Positions 1-8,690 of a stretch of 64,000 nucleotides of DNA are shown piece after piece. The stretch's first letter is position 1, and each line of letters begins with the position of its first letter. Origin of the DNA: Rhodanobacter sp. OK091 (lineage in GTDB: Bacteria; Pseudomonadota; Gammaproteobacteria; Xanthomonadales; Rhodanobacteraceae); the NCBI RefSeq assembly GCF_900142825.1, contig NZ_FRCH01000003.1, positions 186,001-250,000 of the forward strand. Reading direction: 5' to 3'. The notes under the pieces were generated by a model. The model had not been told where the DNA came from and searched no databases. It saw only the letters and a program-made list of their open reading frames with translations. The translations under genes and the position numbers were made by a program.

Positions 1-279
1 GTGGATGACGTTGGTCTGGATGGCCAGATTGTTGTGGATGAACTCGGCCGGGTAGGTGCTGTTGGCAAGGATACCGCCTACCTTGGCAGCAGCCAGAAAC
101 ACATAATCCGGCTCTTCTGTTGCGAAGAACTGCTCGACTTGCGACTGGTTGGATAGATCGAGTTCTTGATGCGTGCGCAAGATGAGGTTGCTGGCACCGT
201 CGGCTTTGAGGCGGCGCACGATCGCTGAGCCCACCAGTCCACGGTGACCGGCAACATATATGCGTGCGTGGATGTCCAT
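1..279 (-). CDS. fcl: GDP-L-fucose synthase, N-terminal part (cut by window edge)
   Basis: The reverse strand reads 93 codons from an ATG at 279 with no stop before position 1, so only the N-terminal third is present. The peptide starts [20 protein letters not shown], an SDR-type Rossmann nucleotide-binding loop (GHRGLVGS). It continues with LAAAKVGGI and ANSTYPAEF, both typical of GDP-4-keto-6-deoxy-D-mannose epimerase/reductase. The enzyme converts the product of Gmd to GDP-L-fucose in the cytoplasm. It lies 7 bp downstream of gmd on the same strand, the usual pathway order, so the two are almost certainly cotranscribed. The catalytic YxxxK region lies outside the window. Confidence 0.9.
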   Translation of the reverse strand, partial: MDIHARIYVAGHRGLVGSAIVRRLKADGASNLILRTHQELDLSNQSQVEQFFATEEPDYVFLAAAKVGGILANSTYPAEFIHNNLAIQTNVIH

Positions 280-286
280 GGTCGGT

Positions 287-1411
287 TTATTCGTGGGGAT
301 TGGGCGAGTGGAATCCGGCATGGCTGATCAACGCGTCGCGTTGAGCGAGCTTCAGATCTGATTCCATCATCTCACGCACCAGTGTGCTGAAATCGGTCAC
401 CGGCTGCCACCCCAGCTTTTGGCGAGCCTTGCTTGGGTCGCCCAGTAAAGTTTCCACTTCTGCGGGACGGAAGTAGCGTGGGTCGATCGCCACGATTCGT
501 TGGCCGGGTTGGGCCGCCGAGTCGTCCGGCGCGCTGGCTACGATGCCGTGTTCATCGACATCGCTGCCAGTCCCAGTCCATTCGATACTGATGCCAAGCT
601 CACCGGCGGCGCAGTCGACGAATTCGCGTACGGAATGCTGGATCCCTGTGGCGATGACGAAGTCTTCCGGCGTGTTCTGTTGCAGCATCAGCCATTGCGC
701 TTCCACGAAATCGCGTGCATGACCCCAGTCACGACGAGCGTCGAGGTTGCCGAGATACAGACAGTCCTGTTGACCCAGGTGGATGCGTGCCAGTGCGCGG
801 GTGATTTTGCGGGTCACGAAGGTCTCGCCGCGACGTGGCGATTCATGGTTGAACAGGATGCCGTTGCAGGCATACAAGCCGTAAGCTTCGCGATAGTTCA
901 CCGTGATCCAGTAGGCGTAGAGCTTTGCCACGCCATACGGCGAGCGTGGATAGAACGGTGTGGTTTCCGATTGCGGAACCTGCAGCACCTTGCCATAAAG
1001 CTCGGATGTTGAGGCTTGGTAGAAGCGAGTCTTGCGTTCCATTCCAAGGATACGAATCGCTTCCAACATCCGTAGCGTGCCCATGGCATCGGTATTGGCT
1101 GTGTATTCGGGCGTCTCGAATGACACCTGCACATGGCTTTGCGCGCCGAGGTTGTAGATCTCGTCCGGCTGCACTTGCTGGATGATACGGATCAAGTTGG
1201 TGGCATCGGTCAGATCGCCGTAGTGCAAGAAAAACCGCTGCCCCTTTTCATGCGGGTCCTGATAGAGATGATCGACGCGTTCGGTGTTAAATGACGATGC
1301 CCGGCGCTTGATGCCGTGAACCTCGTAACCCTTCTCCAGCAGAAATTCTGCCAGGTAGGCGCCATCCTGACCGGTGATTCCAGAAATAAGTGCTCGTTTC
1401 ACGAGGTTCAT
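287..1411 (-). CDS. gmd: GDP-mannose 4,6-dehydratase
   Basis: 374 aa, the usual length for Gmd. It has the N-terminal NADP-binding motif [19 protein letters not shown], the STSELYG active-site segment and the catalytic tyrosine-lysine pair in [15 protein letters not shown]. The enzyme makes GDP-4-keto-6-deoxy-D-mannose, first step to GDP-L-fucose, GDP-rhamnose or related deoxysugars for O-antigen or exopolysaccharide. The downstream fcl makes GDP-L-fucose the likely end product. It ends the leftward run that also carries pilin and membrane glycosyltransferase genes, but the 66-bp gap upstream could hold its own promoter. Identification is firm; which glycan uses the sugar is unknown. Confidence 0.95.
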   Translation of the reverse strand: MNLVKRALISGITGQDGAYLAEFLLEKGYEVHGIKRRASSFNTERVDHLYQDPHEKGQRFFLHYGDLTDATNLIRIIQQVQPDEIYNLGAQSHVQVSFETPEYTANTDAMGTLRMLEAIRILGMERKTRFYQASTSELYGKVLQVPQSETTPFYPRSPYGVAKLYAYWITVNYREAYGLYACNGILFNHESPRRGETFVTRKITRALARIHLGQQDCLYLGNLDARRDWGHARDFVEAQWLMLQQNTPEDFVIATGIQHSVREFVDCAAGELGISIEWTGTGSDVDEHGIVASAPDDSAAQPGQRIVAIDPRYFRPAEVETLLGDPSKARQKLGWQPVTDFSTLVREMMESDLKLAQRDALISHAGFHSPNPHE

Positions 1412-1477
1412 AGCCTGATGTGGATCGCAGGTTGTTAGTTTAAGCGTTGCCGGTGCCTGTGCGTAGGGCGCCTTTGC

Positions 1478-3508
1478 TCAATCCTGCGGTAGCCGTGCCA
1501 TTTGCTCGCGCAATGTCTCAAGGTTGCTGTTCAACCGACCACCGATATTGAGTCGCTCCAATTGCTGAAACGCCTGATCGGCTTCATCCGCGCGGCCCTG
1601 AGCTACCAACATCCGAACCAAGGTGATTTGATAAGCAGCTTCATTTGGACTGGTTCCGATGGCTTCTCTTGTCATGCGTAGACCCAGTTCCTTGTCACCC
1701 AATACGTTCCAGGCATAATCGCCATAGATAGCGAGTAGACGCGCACTGTGATGGGGATGCGCGAGCGCAGCCATAAAAGAGTCAATCATGCGGTATCGAG
1801 GCAAGTCGCAGTGACCTTCGCGCGCGCATTGAGTCAACGCGCCTAACGAACTTTCATCCTGTACACCTGGCGTATGCGCCTTGAGTTTGGCGATCAAACT
1901 AGTCCACCAAGAATCTTTTAGTGGCAGATTCATCCTTGCGTTCATGAAGATCAAGGCTTGCTCAGGGAGGATCGATGAACCCGGTAACGCTGCAGATTTT
2001 TCCAGCGGAGCATAGGCAAGTAGGGTAAACGGCGAAGCCGGATCATAGTGCGAATAGATGATATAGGTGCGACCTAGTTCATACTGGGATCTTGGGGAGT
2101 TTGGCGCACGGGATGCCAGATCTTCGGCTAGCCGTAACGGGTCACCCCACGCATAGGATGTCAGAGCGGTCAAGGCCGTCCAGCACAGAAATAACCCTCC
2201 AAGAAAAACGTGACGAGGGAGAGCAAAGGGCTGCTTACATGGTGTCGCCAGTATCGGCACGACCGCCATGAGCAGCCCGAAGCTGGCGAAATAATTCCGG
2301 TGTTCGTAGATCAGTTCCAGCGGGAGGATGGTCCCGGTAAGAAGTTGGCATCCGAGGAAGAGCGCCATGCCCAAGGCAACCAAGGGTCTGCGCGATCGCA
2401 GCGAGATGCTCATGGCGATAAAGATAATCAGAAAGACAATGCTGCAAAGCGTGCTCCAAGGGGTTGTCAACCCTGCTGATATACGAAAATCATCGTGATA
2501 GAACGAAAGCGCATTTGGAGTAGGTAAAAAAGTCCACGCGATGTAGTCAACGACAATGCGTGCTTCACTGAGCAGGCGCGTGCCAAGGGTGAAGTTGCGT
2601 GATGCCCATGTTTCGGATTTCAACAAACCCGGAACTAGCCAGGCCAGCCCAAGTAGCATCGGTACAACCAGGACGAGTAGATAAAGACCGACGATGCGTA
2701 AATCGCATCGTGGTGTTTTTGCGTCGACATCTCCGGTTTCGATCGATTCGCGGAACTGAAACAACACCCATTCGATTAGCAATGCATATAGCGGCAACAT
2801 CACCGCCGTTTCCTTGGAAAGAAGGCCAAAGACCGTTGGAATTGTGATGCTGACCAGGCAAAGAATAAAGCCGCGAAAGTTTGGCGAAAAGCCGAAGTTC
2901 CCCTTGCCTGCGAACGAAGTGACAGAGGTGACGGCAAGCATCTGCCGACGACCACTGACATAGCCGAGCAAGCCAATCAACACAAATAGGTTGGCCATGC
3001 TCTCCATGCGCTGGACGACGTATAGCACGCCGGTCAGATTGATTGGTAGCAGCATCCAGCCGCCGGCAACGAGCGCACCAACTATGCCAGCCCGGGCCAC
3101 ATCGCTCTCCACCGAGGAGATGCCATTGGCCACAGGTACATCTTCTTTCCGTACCAGCAGAAGCGCTCTTGCCAGCAGAAAAACCAACAGCCCGTTCAGC
3201 AAGTGAATGAAGAGATTGGTCGCCTTCATCCAGAACGGATCGAGGCCGCTGACCCGGTAGTTGATCGCAAAACTGAGTGAAGCGAGCGGGCGTTTGAAAT
3301 CGCTCGCTGGTGAAGAGAGGGCCGCATTGATCAATGAGGACAGACTTGTATCCGGCGGTTGTACGCCAGGGTTGTCGACAATGTTGGGGTAGTCGTCGAA
3401 TAAGTAGCTACCACGAAGGCCGGGCCAGTACACGGCGGCAGTGATTGCCAGAAACACAAGCATTAGCCAGAGGCCACTACGGCGAGACGAGAGCAATTTC
3501 TTAGGCAC
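1478..3508 (-). CDS. GT-C membrane glycosyltransferase-like protein with C-terminal TPR region (TMTC-like), copy B
   Basis: 676 aa polytopic membrane protein. The first transmembrane helix is followed by SYLFDDYPNIVDNP, with an acidic pair (D38-D39) at the position where GT-C glycosyltransferases carry a catalytic acidic motif. Then come KRPLASLSF, DPFWMKATNL and IHLLNGLLVF, which match the pattern of TMTC-type protein O-mannosyltransferases (GT105) and bacterial relatives. An EHRNY motif precedes the last membrane helices. The soluble C-terminal part (about 460-676) is helical and TPR-like. It is a clear paralogue of the protein at 5372-7414, sharing the DD, RPL, DPF..K, HLLNG and EHRNY elements. 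It starts 55 bp after the phosphotransferase-like gene. Substrate is unknown; a role in pilin or surface-protein glycosylation is inferred from context. Confidence 0.7.
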   Translation of the reverse strand: MPKKLLSSRRSGLWLMLVFLAITAAVYWPGLRGSYLFDDYPNIVDNPGVQPPDTSLSSLINAALSSPASDFKRPLASLSFAINYRVSGLDPFWMKATNLFIHLLNGLLVFLLARALLLVRKEDVPVANGISSVESDVARAGIVGALVAGGWMLLPINLTGVLYVVQRMESMANLFVLIGLLGYVSGRRQMLAVTSVTSFAGKGNFGFSPNFRGFILCLVSITIPTVFGLLSKETAVMLPLYALLIEWVLFQFRESIETGDVDAKTPRCDLRIVGLYLLVLVVPMLLGLAWLVPGLLKSETWASRNFTLGTRLLSEARIVVDYIAWTFLPTPNALSFYHDDFRISAGLTTPWSTLCSIVFLIIFIAMSISLRSRRPLVALGMALFLGCQLLTGTILPLELIYEHRNYFASFGLLMAVVPILATPCKQPFALPRHVFLGGLFLCWTALTALTSYAWGDPLRLAEDLASRAPNSPRSQYELGRTYIIYSHYDPASPFTLLAYAPLEKSAALPGSSILPEQALIFMNARMNLPLKDSWWTSLIAKLKAHTPGVQDESSLGALTQCAREGHCDLPRYRMIDSFMAALAHPHHSARLLAIYGDYAWNVLGDKELGLRMTREAIGTSPNEAAYQITLVRMLVAQGRADEADQAFQQLERLNIGGRLNSNLETLREQMARLPQD

Positions 3509-3563
3509 AATCGGGTACTCAATAGATCACGCATCGTAACGGACACATGGATGTGGGGCCTTG

Positions 3564-5363
3564 TTAGCGGCTCACTTGTTTTATAGCCGGTGGTCGCGGG
3601 GCAGTCGAGCTCGAAGATTTGCTGGGCAGCGATGGCGAGGCTTGCGGGTCCGCCGGAATGACAATTGGGCACTTTTTGCCGATAGAGGCATGGTCGAAAT
3701 CGCTCTGCCACGCTGAGTTGACAATGCGGGGGTGGTACTCCCATTGCTGGCTGAACAGACTCCATGTCTCGTTATGGCTTGGAAAGTTCACGCCAGCCAT
3801 GTCGATCAGTGACTCGAAAGTGTTCGCGCTGAGGGTGCGTTCTCCCGCATGGGCACGCAGATTGGTCACTCGGCCCGGAAATTGATGTGCGTAGGCATCC
3901 GAATACCAGAAAAAAGCCGGAATCTGGAACTCGAAATTTGTGCCGAGACCATGCCCCGCGAAGGAGCACGTCGGCGTCACTAGCATCTCGCCGTGGTCCG
4001 ACTCGAACCACAATGCGGTGGTCGCGTCGCTTTGACGCAAAATATTAATCGCTTCGGCAAGCACATGATCGGTATACAAGATCGTGTTGTCATAACTGTT
4101 CCATAAGCGCGCACCTTGCAGGACGCTGTCGTCATGGTCGGAATAGGTGGGGAGAAAGTGTTTGAAACTTGTTGGATAGCGATAGTCGTAGCTCAGATGG
4201 CTACCCATCATGTGCAACACGATGAATAGATCGCTATTTGAATCATTCAGCGCGCCACGTAGGGGGGCCAGCAGATCCTCATCGTAGCTCCCCGGCGCCG
4301 CCCATGAGGCATGATTCAGCCATTGAACGTGCTGAGCTTGATAAGCATACATCGACACAGGCGAATCGAACTCGCCGATCGCCAGCTGATTGGATATCCA
4401 GTAGGTTTCGTAGCCAGCCTCCTGCATGGCCCGTAAAATTGAGGCCTCATCGAAGGTCGCGCTTTTGCTCGTGATAGATTTGCGCGTCAGGATTTGGGGG
4501 ATGGCGTCGATCGACTCCGGCCATGAGGTCACCATGTCTCCAATCGGGACCAGGTTGGCAACACGACTTAGTTCGGGATTGGTCGCGCGCGGATAACCGA
4601 AAAGCTGCCAATTCGCGCGCCGACTGCTTTCACCGATCACCAGCACATATACTTGGCGCTGGTGCATTGGACTGATTCGGTGCGCATGAAAACGGTATGC
4701 GTCCAGTCGCGAAGCATTGGCACGCATGGTGGTCCATTCCGCCCGATACCCGGCTACGCGTTGGAACACCCCGAATGGATAACCGAGTTCGACTGGCGCG
4801 CCAAGGGTCGACCAAAGTTTCAATGCTCCATGCATACGCTGATGCAGATTCCCGGGTGTCGTGGCCAGTACCGTCGCCATGGCCACTAGCGGCGTGGCGA
4901 TCGCGATGACAAGAATCCACGACCGCCCGTGACCTCGCCAGCGCACGCGCGCGCGCGCGCTGCATCGTGCGGCCAGCAGTACCAGCGTCACAGCGGCCAA
5001 TAGGCAAAGTATGATGGGGATAAGTGCACCGCCAAGGTATTCGCGCGTTTCCCGAGGATTGGTAGCGACCAGCGTGGCGATGATTTCTGCTGAAGTGGGA
5101 TGGCGATAGGTGGCGACGAATAGCGCCTCAATCGGGGCCAGCAACGCAAATGGAGCTAGCAGCAGGCAGGCCAACCATGGTGCGTCGCCCAGCAATGCGA
5201 AAAACACCAGCAGAAGAATGACCGGCACCATCAAGGCTTGGATCCACAGCGCAATGCCGTGTCCGTACCACCACCAGATCAGGTTGGGCAGCATCAATAA
5301 TGCAAACAGCGAGAACAACGCGATCAACGCCCACTTGCGATTTGTAGTGAATCCTTGAGTCAT
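3564..5363 (-). CDS. Phosphoethanolamine transferase-like membrane enzyme (EptA/CptA/PptA superfamily)
   Basis: 599 aa from the ATG at 5363, chosen because it lies 8 bp after the upstream gene's stop; an upstream in-frame start would overlap that gene. Residues 1-170 hold about five membrane helices. The periplasmic sulfatase-fold domain carries VLVIGESSRRANWQLFGYP, where S246 takes the place of the Thr nucleophile common in EptA. It also carries HMMGSH (384-389), SDHGE (455-459) and FAGHGLG (about 468-474), the expected metal and substrate ligands. Such enzymes move phosphoethanolamine from phosphatidylethanolamine to lipid A, core, glucans or, for Neisseria PptA, pilin. It sits between the two GT-C paralogues, suggesting a shared target. 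A 15-nt CG repeat lies in the coding sequence at 4946-4960. Confidence 0.8.
   Translation of the reverse strand: MTQGFTTNRKWALIALFSLFALLMLPNLIWWWYGHGIALWIQALMVPVILLLVFFALLGDAPWLACLLLAPFALLAPIEALFVATYRHPTSAEIIATLVATNPRETREYLGGALIPIILCLLAAVTLVLLAARCSARARVRWRGHGRSWILVIAIATPLVAMATVLATTPGNLHQRMHGALKLWSTLGAPVELGYPFGVFQRVAGYRAEWTTMRANASRLDAYRFHAHRISPMHQRQVYVLVIGESSRRANWQLFGYPRATNPELSRVANLVPIGDMVTSWPESIDAIPQILTRKSITSKSATFDEASILRAMQEAGYETYWISNQLAIGEFDSPVSMYAYQAQHVQWLNHASWAAPGSYDEDLLAPLRGALNDSNSDLFIVLHMMGSHLSYDYRYPTSFKHFLPTYSDHDDSVLQGARLWNSYDNTILYTDHVLAEAINILRQSDATTALWFESDHGEMLVTPTCSFAGHGLGTNFEFQIPAFFWYSDAYAHQFPGRVTNLRAHAGERTLSANTFESLIDMAGVNFPSHNETWSLFSQQWEYHPRIVNSAWQSDFDHASIGKKCPIVIPADPQASPSLPSKSSSSTAPRPPAIKQVSR
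4946..4960. repeat. CG dinucleotide tract inside the phosphotransferase gene
   Basis: An uninterrupted run of 15 alternating C and G bases lies in codons about 135-139 of the phosphoethanolamine-transferase-like gene, between the membrane part and the catalytic domain. Gain or loss of one unit would shift the frame before any catalytic residue. It could be a slipped-strand contingency tract, but short CG runs also arise by chance in Arg/Ala-rich GC-rich coding sequence. Confidence 0.6.
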
Positions 5364-5371
5364 GATCGATT

Positions 5372-7414
5372 TTACTGATTCGCTGGCGAGGTACGTTGTC
5401 CGCTCGGTGTGTGGGTATCGACAGGTGACTGCCAAGTAGGTGTTGTGTGCTCTTCCATCTGCTCGCGCAGGGTGGCGCGTAAGTGCGTGAGTTCATGCGG
5501 CCAGTAGTTTTGTCGCGTGAGCACCCACTCATGGACCATCGGCATGCCAAAGTCCGGCGGTAAGACTTGATCTTTTACCCGTTGGTAGTGGTCAAGCAGT
5601 TGGACGCCTTGCGTGGGGTAGCCCGCGGCACCTAGCATCGCGGCGGCTTCCAGGGCGAATCCGGGGCGTATTTGCAAATCAAGTGCGCGGAGGTAGTTCG
5701 TGAGCGCCACATCCGGCTGATGCTGTGCGAGTGCAATTCGGCCGCGCATATAGAGGAAGTCCTGTTGTTGCCCGGCGTCCGCCAGCTTGGGGTTCTGGAG
5801 TCCGTCATTGATCAGGTCGAGCATGACCACTGGTGTCAAGCCGGGGCAATCACCAGCCACAGCTGCTGGCAGGGTGCGGTCAAACCAATTGGCGAACAAC
5901 GATCCTGTGTTGGTGCTGTCGCGCATGGCGGTGCGCGCTGCGGCGATGTCGTCCGGCGTGATTCCTCCGGTCATGCAGTGCGCGCCGATCAAGTTGAAAG
6001 CAAGCTGTACTTGGTCAGGTTGAGTGGTGAGCAATTTTTCCAAGCGGCGCGCCGCATCGTAAGGGTGTCCTGCTTGCATCTGAACTTGCGCAGCGTTGGC
6101 CTGTGCTCTAGCCGAGTTTGGGTTGATGTCTGCCCAAATTAACGCTTGTGCATGCACATTACCCCACACCTCAGTACTCACATGGGTCATCAGTGCCAAG
6201 CCGAGCGGCAGCACGATCATCAGGCCGCGCTTGAGTGAGGACAGTGTCCGAGTATTTGCTAGCCACAACCCCAACGGCCAGAACATCAGTAATGCGGGCA
6301 CGTAATTACGGTGTTCGAAATACAGTTCCAGGCCAATCGATGTGGATTCGAGCAACTGCCCTGCGAAGTAAAACAGGATAACCAGCGACCATGCGGGGTA
6401 GTGTTTGCGCAGCCGCCATGCGCCACCGATCATTATAAGAACGGCAATGATCGTCGGTAACGTTGTGGCAGGGTGAAACAGTGACGTAGATGCGACGTAC
6501 TGGTCGTTGAACAATCCGCTCGAGAACGGTCGCGGCACCCACAGTAACGACAGGTAATCCAACAGTATTCGCGGTTCAGTCAACAGACGCTGCGTAGTCG
6601 ACCATGGTCGTATTCCCACGTTGTCACCATGCAGCATGCCAAGTACGGCGATACGAGTCAGGTACGCAAGAATGGCCGCCGCAGGTATAACGCCCAGTAT
6701 CCACATGACGCCGCGATGGACTAGTTTCGCCCGTCCCGATGGCATTGCGTGACGGTGTTTCAACACAATGATTTCTATTAACAGTGCGTAGAACGGCAGT
6801 AGAGCGCCGTTGGCTTTGGCCAGGATGCCCAGTAGGGTGAAACCTCCCAGTCCAACCACGCTCCAGATCAGCCCGCTGCGGATATTTCCACGGGTCAGAT
6901 GACCGCGGCCGTGCAGCCAGATCAGAAGACCGGCCAGTGCACAGGTGGCCGGCAGCATCGCCTCGCGCTGAACGATGTACAGGGTGGTGGATACAAATAG
7001 CGGGTGCAGCAGCCATAGCGTGGCACCGAGCAGAGCAGCGGTCTGGTAACGGCGAGTTTCAACTACCAGGGATTGCCCAAGTTTGGCGAGCAGGGCGTAC
7101 AGTAATACCCCGTTGAGCAGGTGCAGGATCAAGCTGGTGCGTTTGAAAGGGAATGGATCGGCTGGCCAATCGTTCGCGTCGAGCAAGAAAGTTAGCAACG
7201 TCAATGGCCGCCCGGTGGGGTCGGCGGCACCGGAAGTAATGTAGCGCCAGAAGGTTGGCCAAGTATCGATCGGGCCGGTGGCACCCAAGGCCGGCAGGTT
7301 GGCGAAATCGTCGAACAGGAAGCCACCTTGCAGACCAGGCCAGTAAGCGGCCAGTGTAAGCAATGCGAATGCTGCTAATGCGAATAGTGGCTTTATCGAG
7401 TAGCGATTGTGCAT
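5372..7414 (-). CDS. GT-C membrane glycosyltransferase-like protein with TPR region (TMTC-like), copy A
   Basis: 680 aa. The N-terminal helix is followed by GGFLFDDFANL with the acidic pair D35-D36, then GRPLTLLTFLL, DPFPFKRTSL and LHLLNGVLLY. These are the same landmarks as in the paralogue at 1478-3508 and in TMTC/GT105-like enzymes. About nine to eleven membrane helices end after the motif YFEHRNYVPALLM. The remaining ~250 residues are TPR-like (SARAQANAAQVQMQAGHPYD and later helical pairs). It is the first gene downstream of pilin 7479-7910, separated by a terminator, so it may be read through or have its own promoter. Glycosyl transfer to pilin is an inference. A misnamed generic TPR protein is the alternative, but the GT-C landmarks argue for an enzyme. 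Confidence 0.7.
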   Translation of the reverse strand: MHNRYSIKPLFALAAFALLTLAAYWPGLQGGFLFDDFANLPALGATGPIDTWPTFWRYITSGAADPTGRPLTLLTFLLDANDWPADPFPFKRTSLILHLLNGVLLYALLAKLGQSLVVETRRYQTAALLGATLWLLHPLFVSTTLYIVQREAMLPATCALAGLLIWLHGRGHLTRGNIRSGLIWSVVGLGGFTLLGILAKANGALLPFYALLIEIIVLKHRHAMPSGRAKLVHRGVMWILGVIPAAAILAYLTRIAVLGMLHGDNVGIRPWSTTQRLLTEPRILLDYLSLLWVPRPFSSGLFNDQYVASTSLFHPATTLPTIIAVLIMIGGAWRLRKHYPAWSLVILFYFAGQLLESTSIGLELYFEHRNYVPALLMFWPLGLWLANTRTLSSLKRGLMIVLPLGLALMTHVSTEVWGNVHAQALIWADINPNSARAQANAAQVQMQAGHPYDAARRLEKLLTTQPDQVQLAFNLIGAHCMTGGITPDDIAAARTAMRDSTNTGSLFANWFDRTLPAAVAGDCPGLTPVVMLDLINDGLQNPKLADAGQQQDFLYMRGRIALAQHQPDVALTNYLRALDLQIRPGFALEAAAMLGAAGYPTQGVQLLDHYQRVKDQVLPPDFGMPMVHEWVLTRQNYWPHELTHLRATLREQMEEHTTPTWQSPVDTHTPSGQRTSPANQ

Positions 7415-7424
7415 CTGTTATCCG

Positions 7425-7453
7425 AAAAAAAGGGCCGCCCGAGAGGCGGCCCT
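7425..7453 (-). terminator. Rho-independent terminator after the pilin gene
   Basis: On the minus strand a 9-bp stem (AGGGCCGCC paired with GGCGGCCCT) with a 5-nt loop is followed by a run of T. It lies 26 bp after the pilin stop and before the GT-C gene. It would make pilin the abundant transcript and the modification genes low-level read-through products. Confidence 0.85.
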
Positions 7454-7478
7454 TCTGGTAGCAACCTTGCCGAAGATA

Positions 7479-7910
7479 TTAGCGGCAGGAGGTCGGCAGG
7501 TACTTGGGCAGCAGGGCCGCATTGCCTTTGCAGTGCCATTCGACGCTGCCCGCGTGGGTGATGGCAGACATTGACAGGGTAGCGGTCGACAGCGCTTTGT
7601 TTGCTTTGACACCCAGGTATGTGGCCGTGATGAGGCCGCTCGTCACAGTGAGCGTGTCCACATACTGTCCGGAAATCAGCGAGGGTGCTGCGAGCCCGGC
7701 AGATGTATTGCCTCCCGGGAAACGGCCCGTATTGCTGTAGAACTCGCCGACCGCAGTTTTGGCACCGTCGGCCAACACGGCGCCTTCAGACACCTGCGTA
7801 CGAATCAGGTAGTCCTGATAAGCCGGGATGGCGATAGCTGCGAGGATCGCGATGATCGCAACCACGATCATCAGTTCGATCAGGGTAAAGCCTTTCTGCA
7901 TGCTCTTCAT
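7479..7910 (-). CDS. pilA: Type IV major pilin (PilA)
   Basis: 143 aa with a 7-residue leader MKSMQKG cut before F, giving the canonical type IV pilin N-terminus FTLIELMIVVAIIAILAAIA with Glu at mature position 5. The C-terminal disulfide loop is formed by C131 (EWHCKG) and C142 (PTSCR). An AGGAA ribosome site lies just upstream of the ATG. It is exported, cleaved and N-methylated by PilD and polymerised into pili for twitching, adhesion or DNA uptake. A sigma-54-type promoter sits at 8037-8052 and a strong terminator follows. It shares the N-terminal half closely with the pilin at 8250-8690, with divergent C-terminal halves, so the pair are tandem paralogues. Confidence 0.95.
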   Translation of the reverse strand: MKSMQKGFTLIELMIVVAIIAILAAIAIPAYQDYLIRTQVSEGAVLADGAKTAVGEFYSNTGRFPGGNTSAGLAAPSLISGQYVDTLTVTSGLITATYLGVKANKALSTATLSMSAITHAGSVEWHCKGNAALLPKYLPTSCR

Positions 7911-8249
7911 GGTGGTTCCTCTGTATTGGTTAGCTAACCGTGTGATGCCCCCTGAGCCCCAGTCCCGTATCCCCCTAGGCGGGATCGGACCCCATATTCA
8001 TGGTCAGGAACGACCAGGAAGCTCGCTGCAGAGTCAAGCAGGTTATATGCCATTTCTGCAGCGCATGTATTCCCGCATATTTGTGGGTGAAGGGATTGTG
8101 CACGTGGTCACGAAAGCCCGCAACCGTTGGTAATTCAAGCTTGCGGCGTTCTGAAAATGGACACGAAGGCAGCATGTGGTGCTGTCAGTCTCGGGCACTT
8201 AGTGACGCTGGTAGTCAGTTTTGTGCGGCAGCTGCATGAGTCGACGAGG
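7911..8249. other. Intergenic region between the two pilins
   Basis: 339 bp without a credible gene. It holds the leader and the sigma-54-type promoter of the downstream pilin (8037-8052), giving a 5' untranslated leader of about 115 nt. I see no clear intrinsic terminator for the upstream pilin (stop at 8250). The open frames across it do not resemble any family and overlap pilin sequence. Confidence 0.7.
8037..8052 (-). promoter_or_regulatory. Sigma-54 (RpoN) promoter of pilin 7479-7910
   Basis: The minus strand reads TGGCATATAACCTGCT. The GG (-24) and GC (-12) elements have the exact consensus spacing of TGGCAC-N5-TTGCW. Transcription would start near 8025-8027. RpoN with the PilS/PilR two-component system drives pilA in Pseudomonas and Xanthomonas, so the same control is expected here. 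Confidence 0.75.
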
Positions 8250-8690
8250 CTACTTGCGACAGGTCGCGGGCAGGTATTTGTCCGCCACGGTTCCGCCATT
8301 GCAGCTCCAGGCGATGCTGCCGGCCTGGGTGATGGCGGAAAGCACCAGAATGCTGTTTTTAATGGCCGTGTTGGCTTTGGGGCTGAAGAATGCAATCGTG
8401 ACCTTGCCGGCAGGAGCAAGAGTCACACCGGAAACATATTGGCCGAGGATCGACGTGCTGCTTGCCAGCCCCGCGGACTCATTGGACCTGGGAAGTCGCC
8501 CGGTATTGGAGATGAAGTCCCATTCCGCCGCCTTGGCGCCAGTGGACAGAAGCATGCCTTCGCTGACCTGGCTTCGGATCAGATAGTCCTGATAGGCCGG
8601 GATGGCGATGGCGGCGAGGATCGCAATGATCGCCACGACAATCATCAATTCGATCAAGGTGAAACCGGCAGACATGCGTCGGTGTAACAT
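8250..8690 (-). CDS. Type IV pilin, second paralogue
   Basis: 146 aa from the ATG at 8690, which has a GGGGGGAG ribosome site close upstream; an in-frame upstream extension lacks pilin features. The leader MLHRRMSAG (or MSAG) is cut before FTLIELMIVVAIIAILAAIA, with Glu at mature position 5. The disulfide loop is formed by Cys in AWSCNGG and Cys in PATCRK at the C-terminus. It is transcribed from a sigma-54-type promoter at 8724-8740. It is a paralogue of the pilin just downstream, and either could be the major subunit. Two pilins with separate promoters suggest differential use or antigenic alternatives. Confidence 0.92.
   Translation of the reverse strand: MLHRRMSAGFTLIELMIVVAIIAILAAIAIPAYQDYLIRSQVSEGMLLSTGAKAAEWDFISNTGRLPRSNESAGLASSTSILGQYVSGVTLAPAGKVTIAFFSPKANTAIKNSILVLSAITQAGSIAWSCNGGTVADKYLPATCRK

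Noticed and set aside
8127..8687. Rightward frame of 186 codons opposite the second pilin
   Set aside because: Mirrors the pilin coding sequence; composition is not protein-like and it lacks a start signal.
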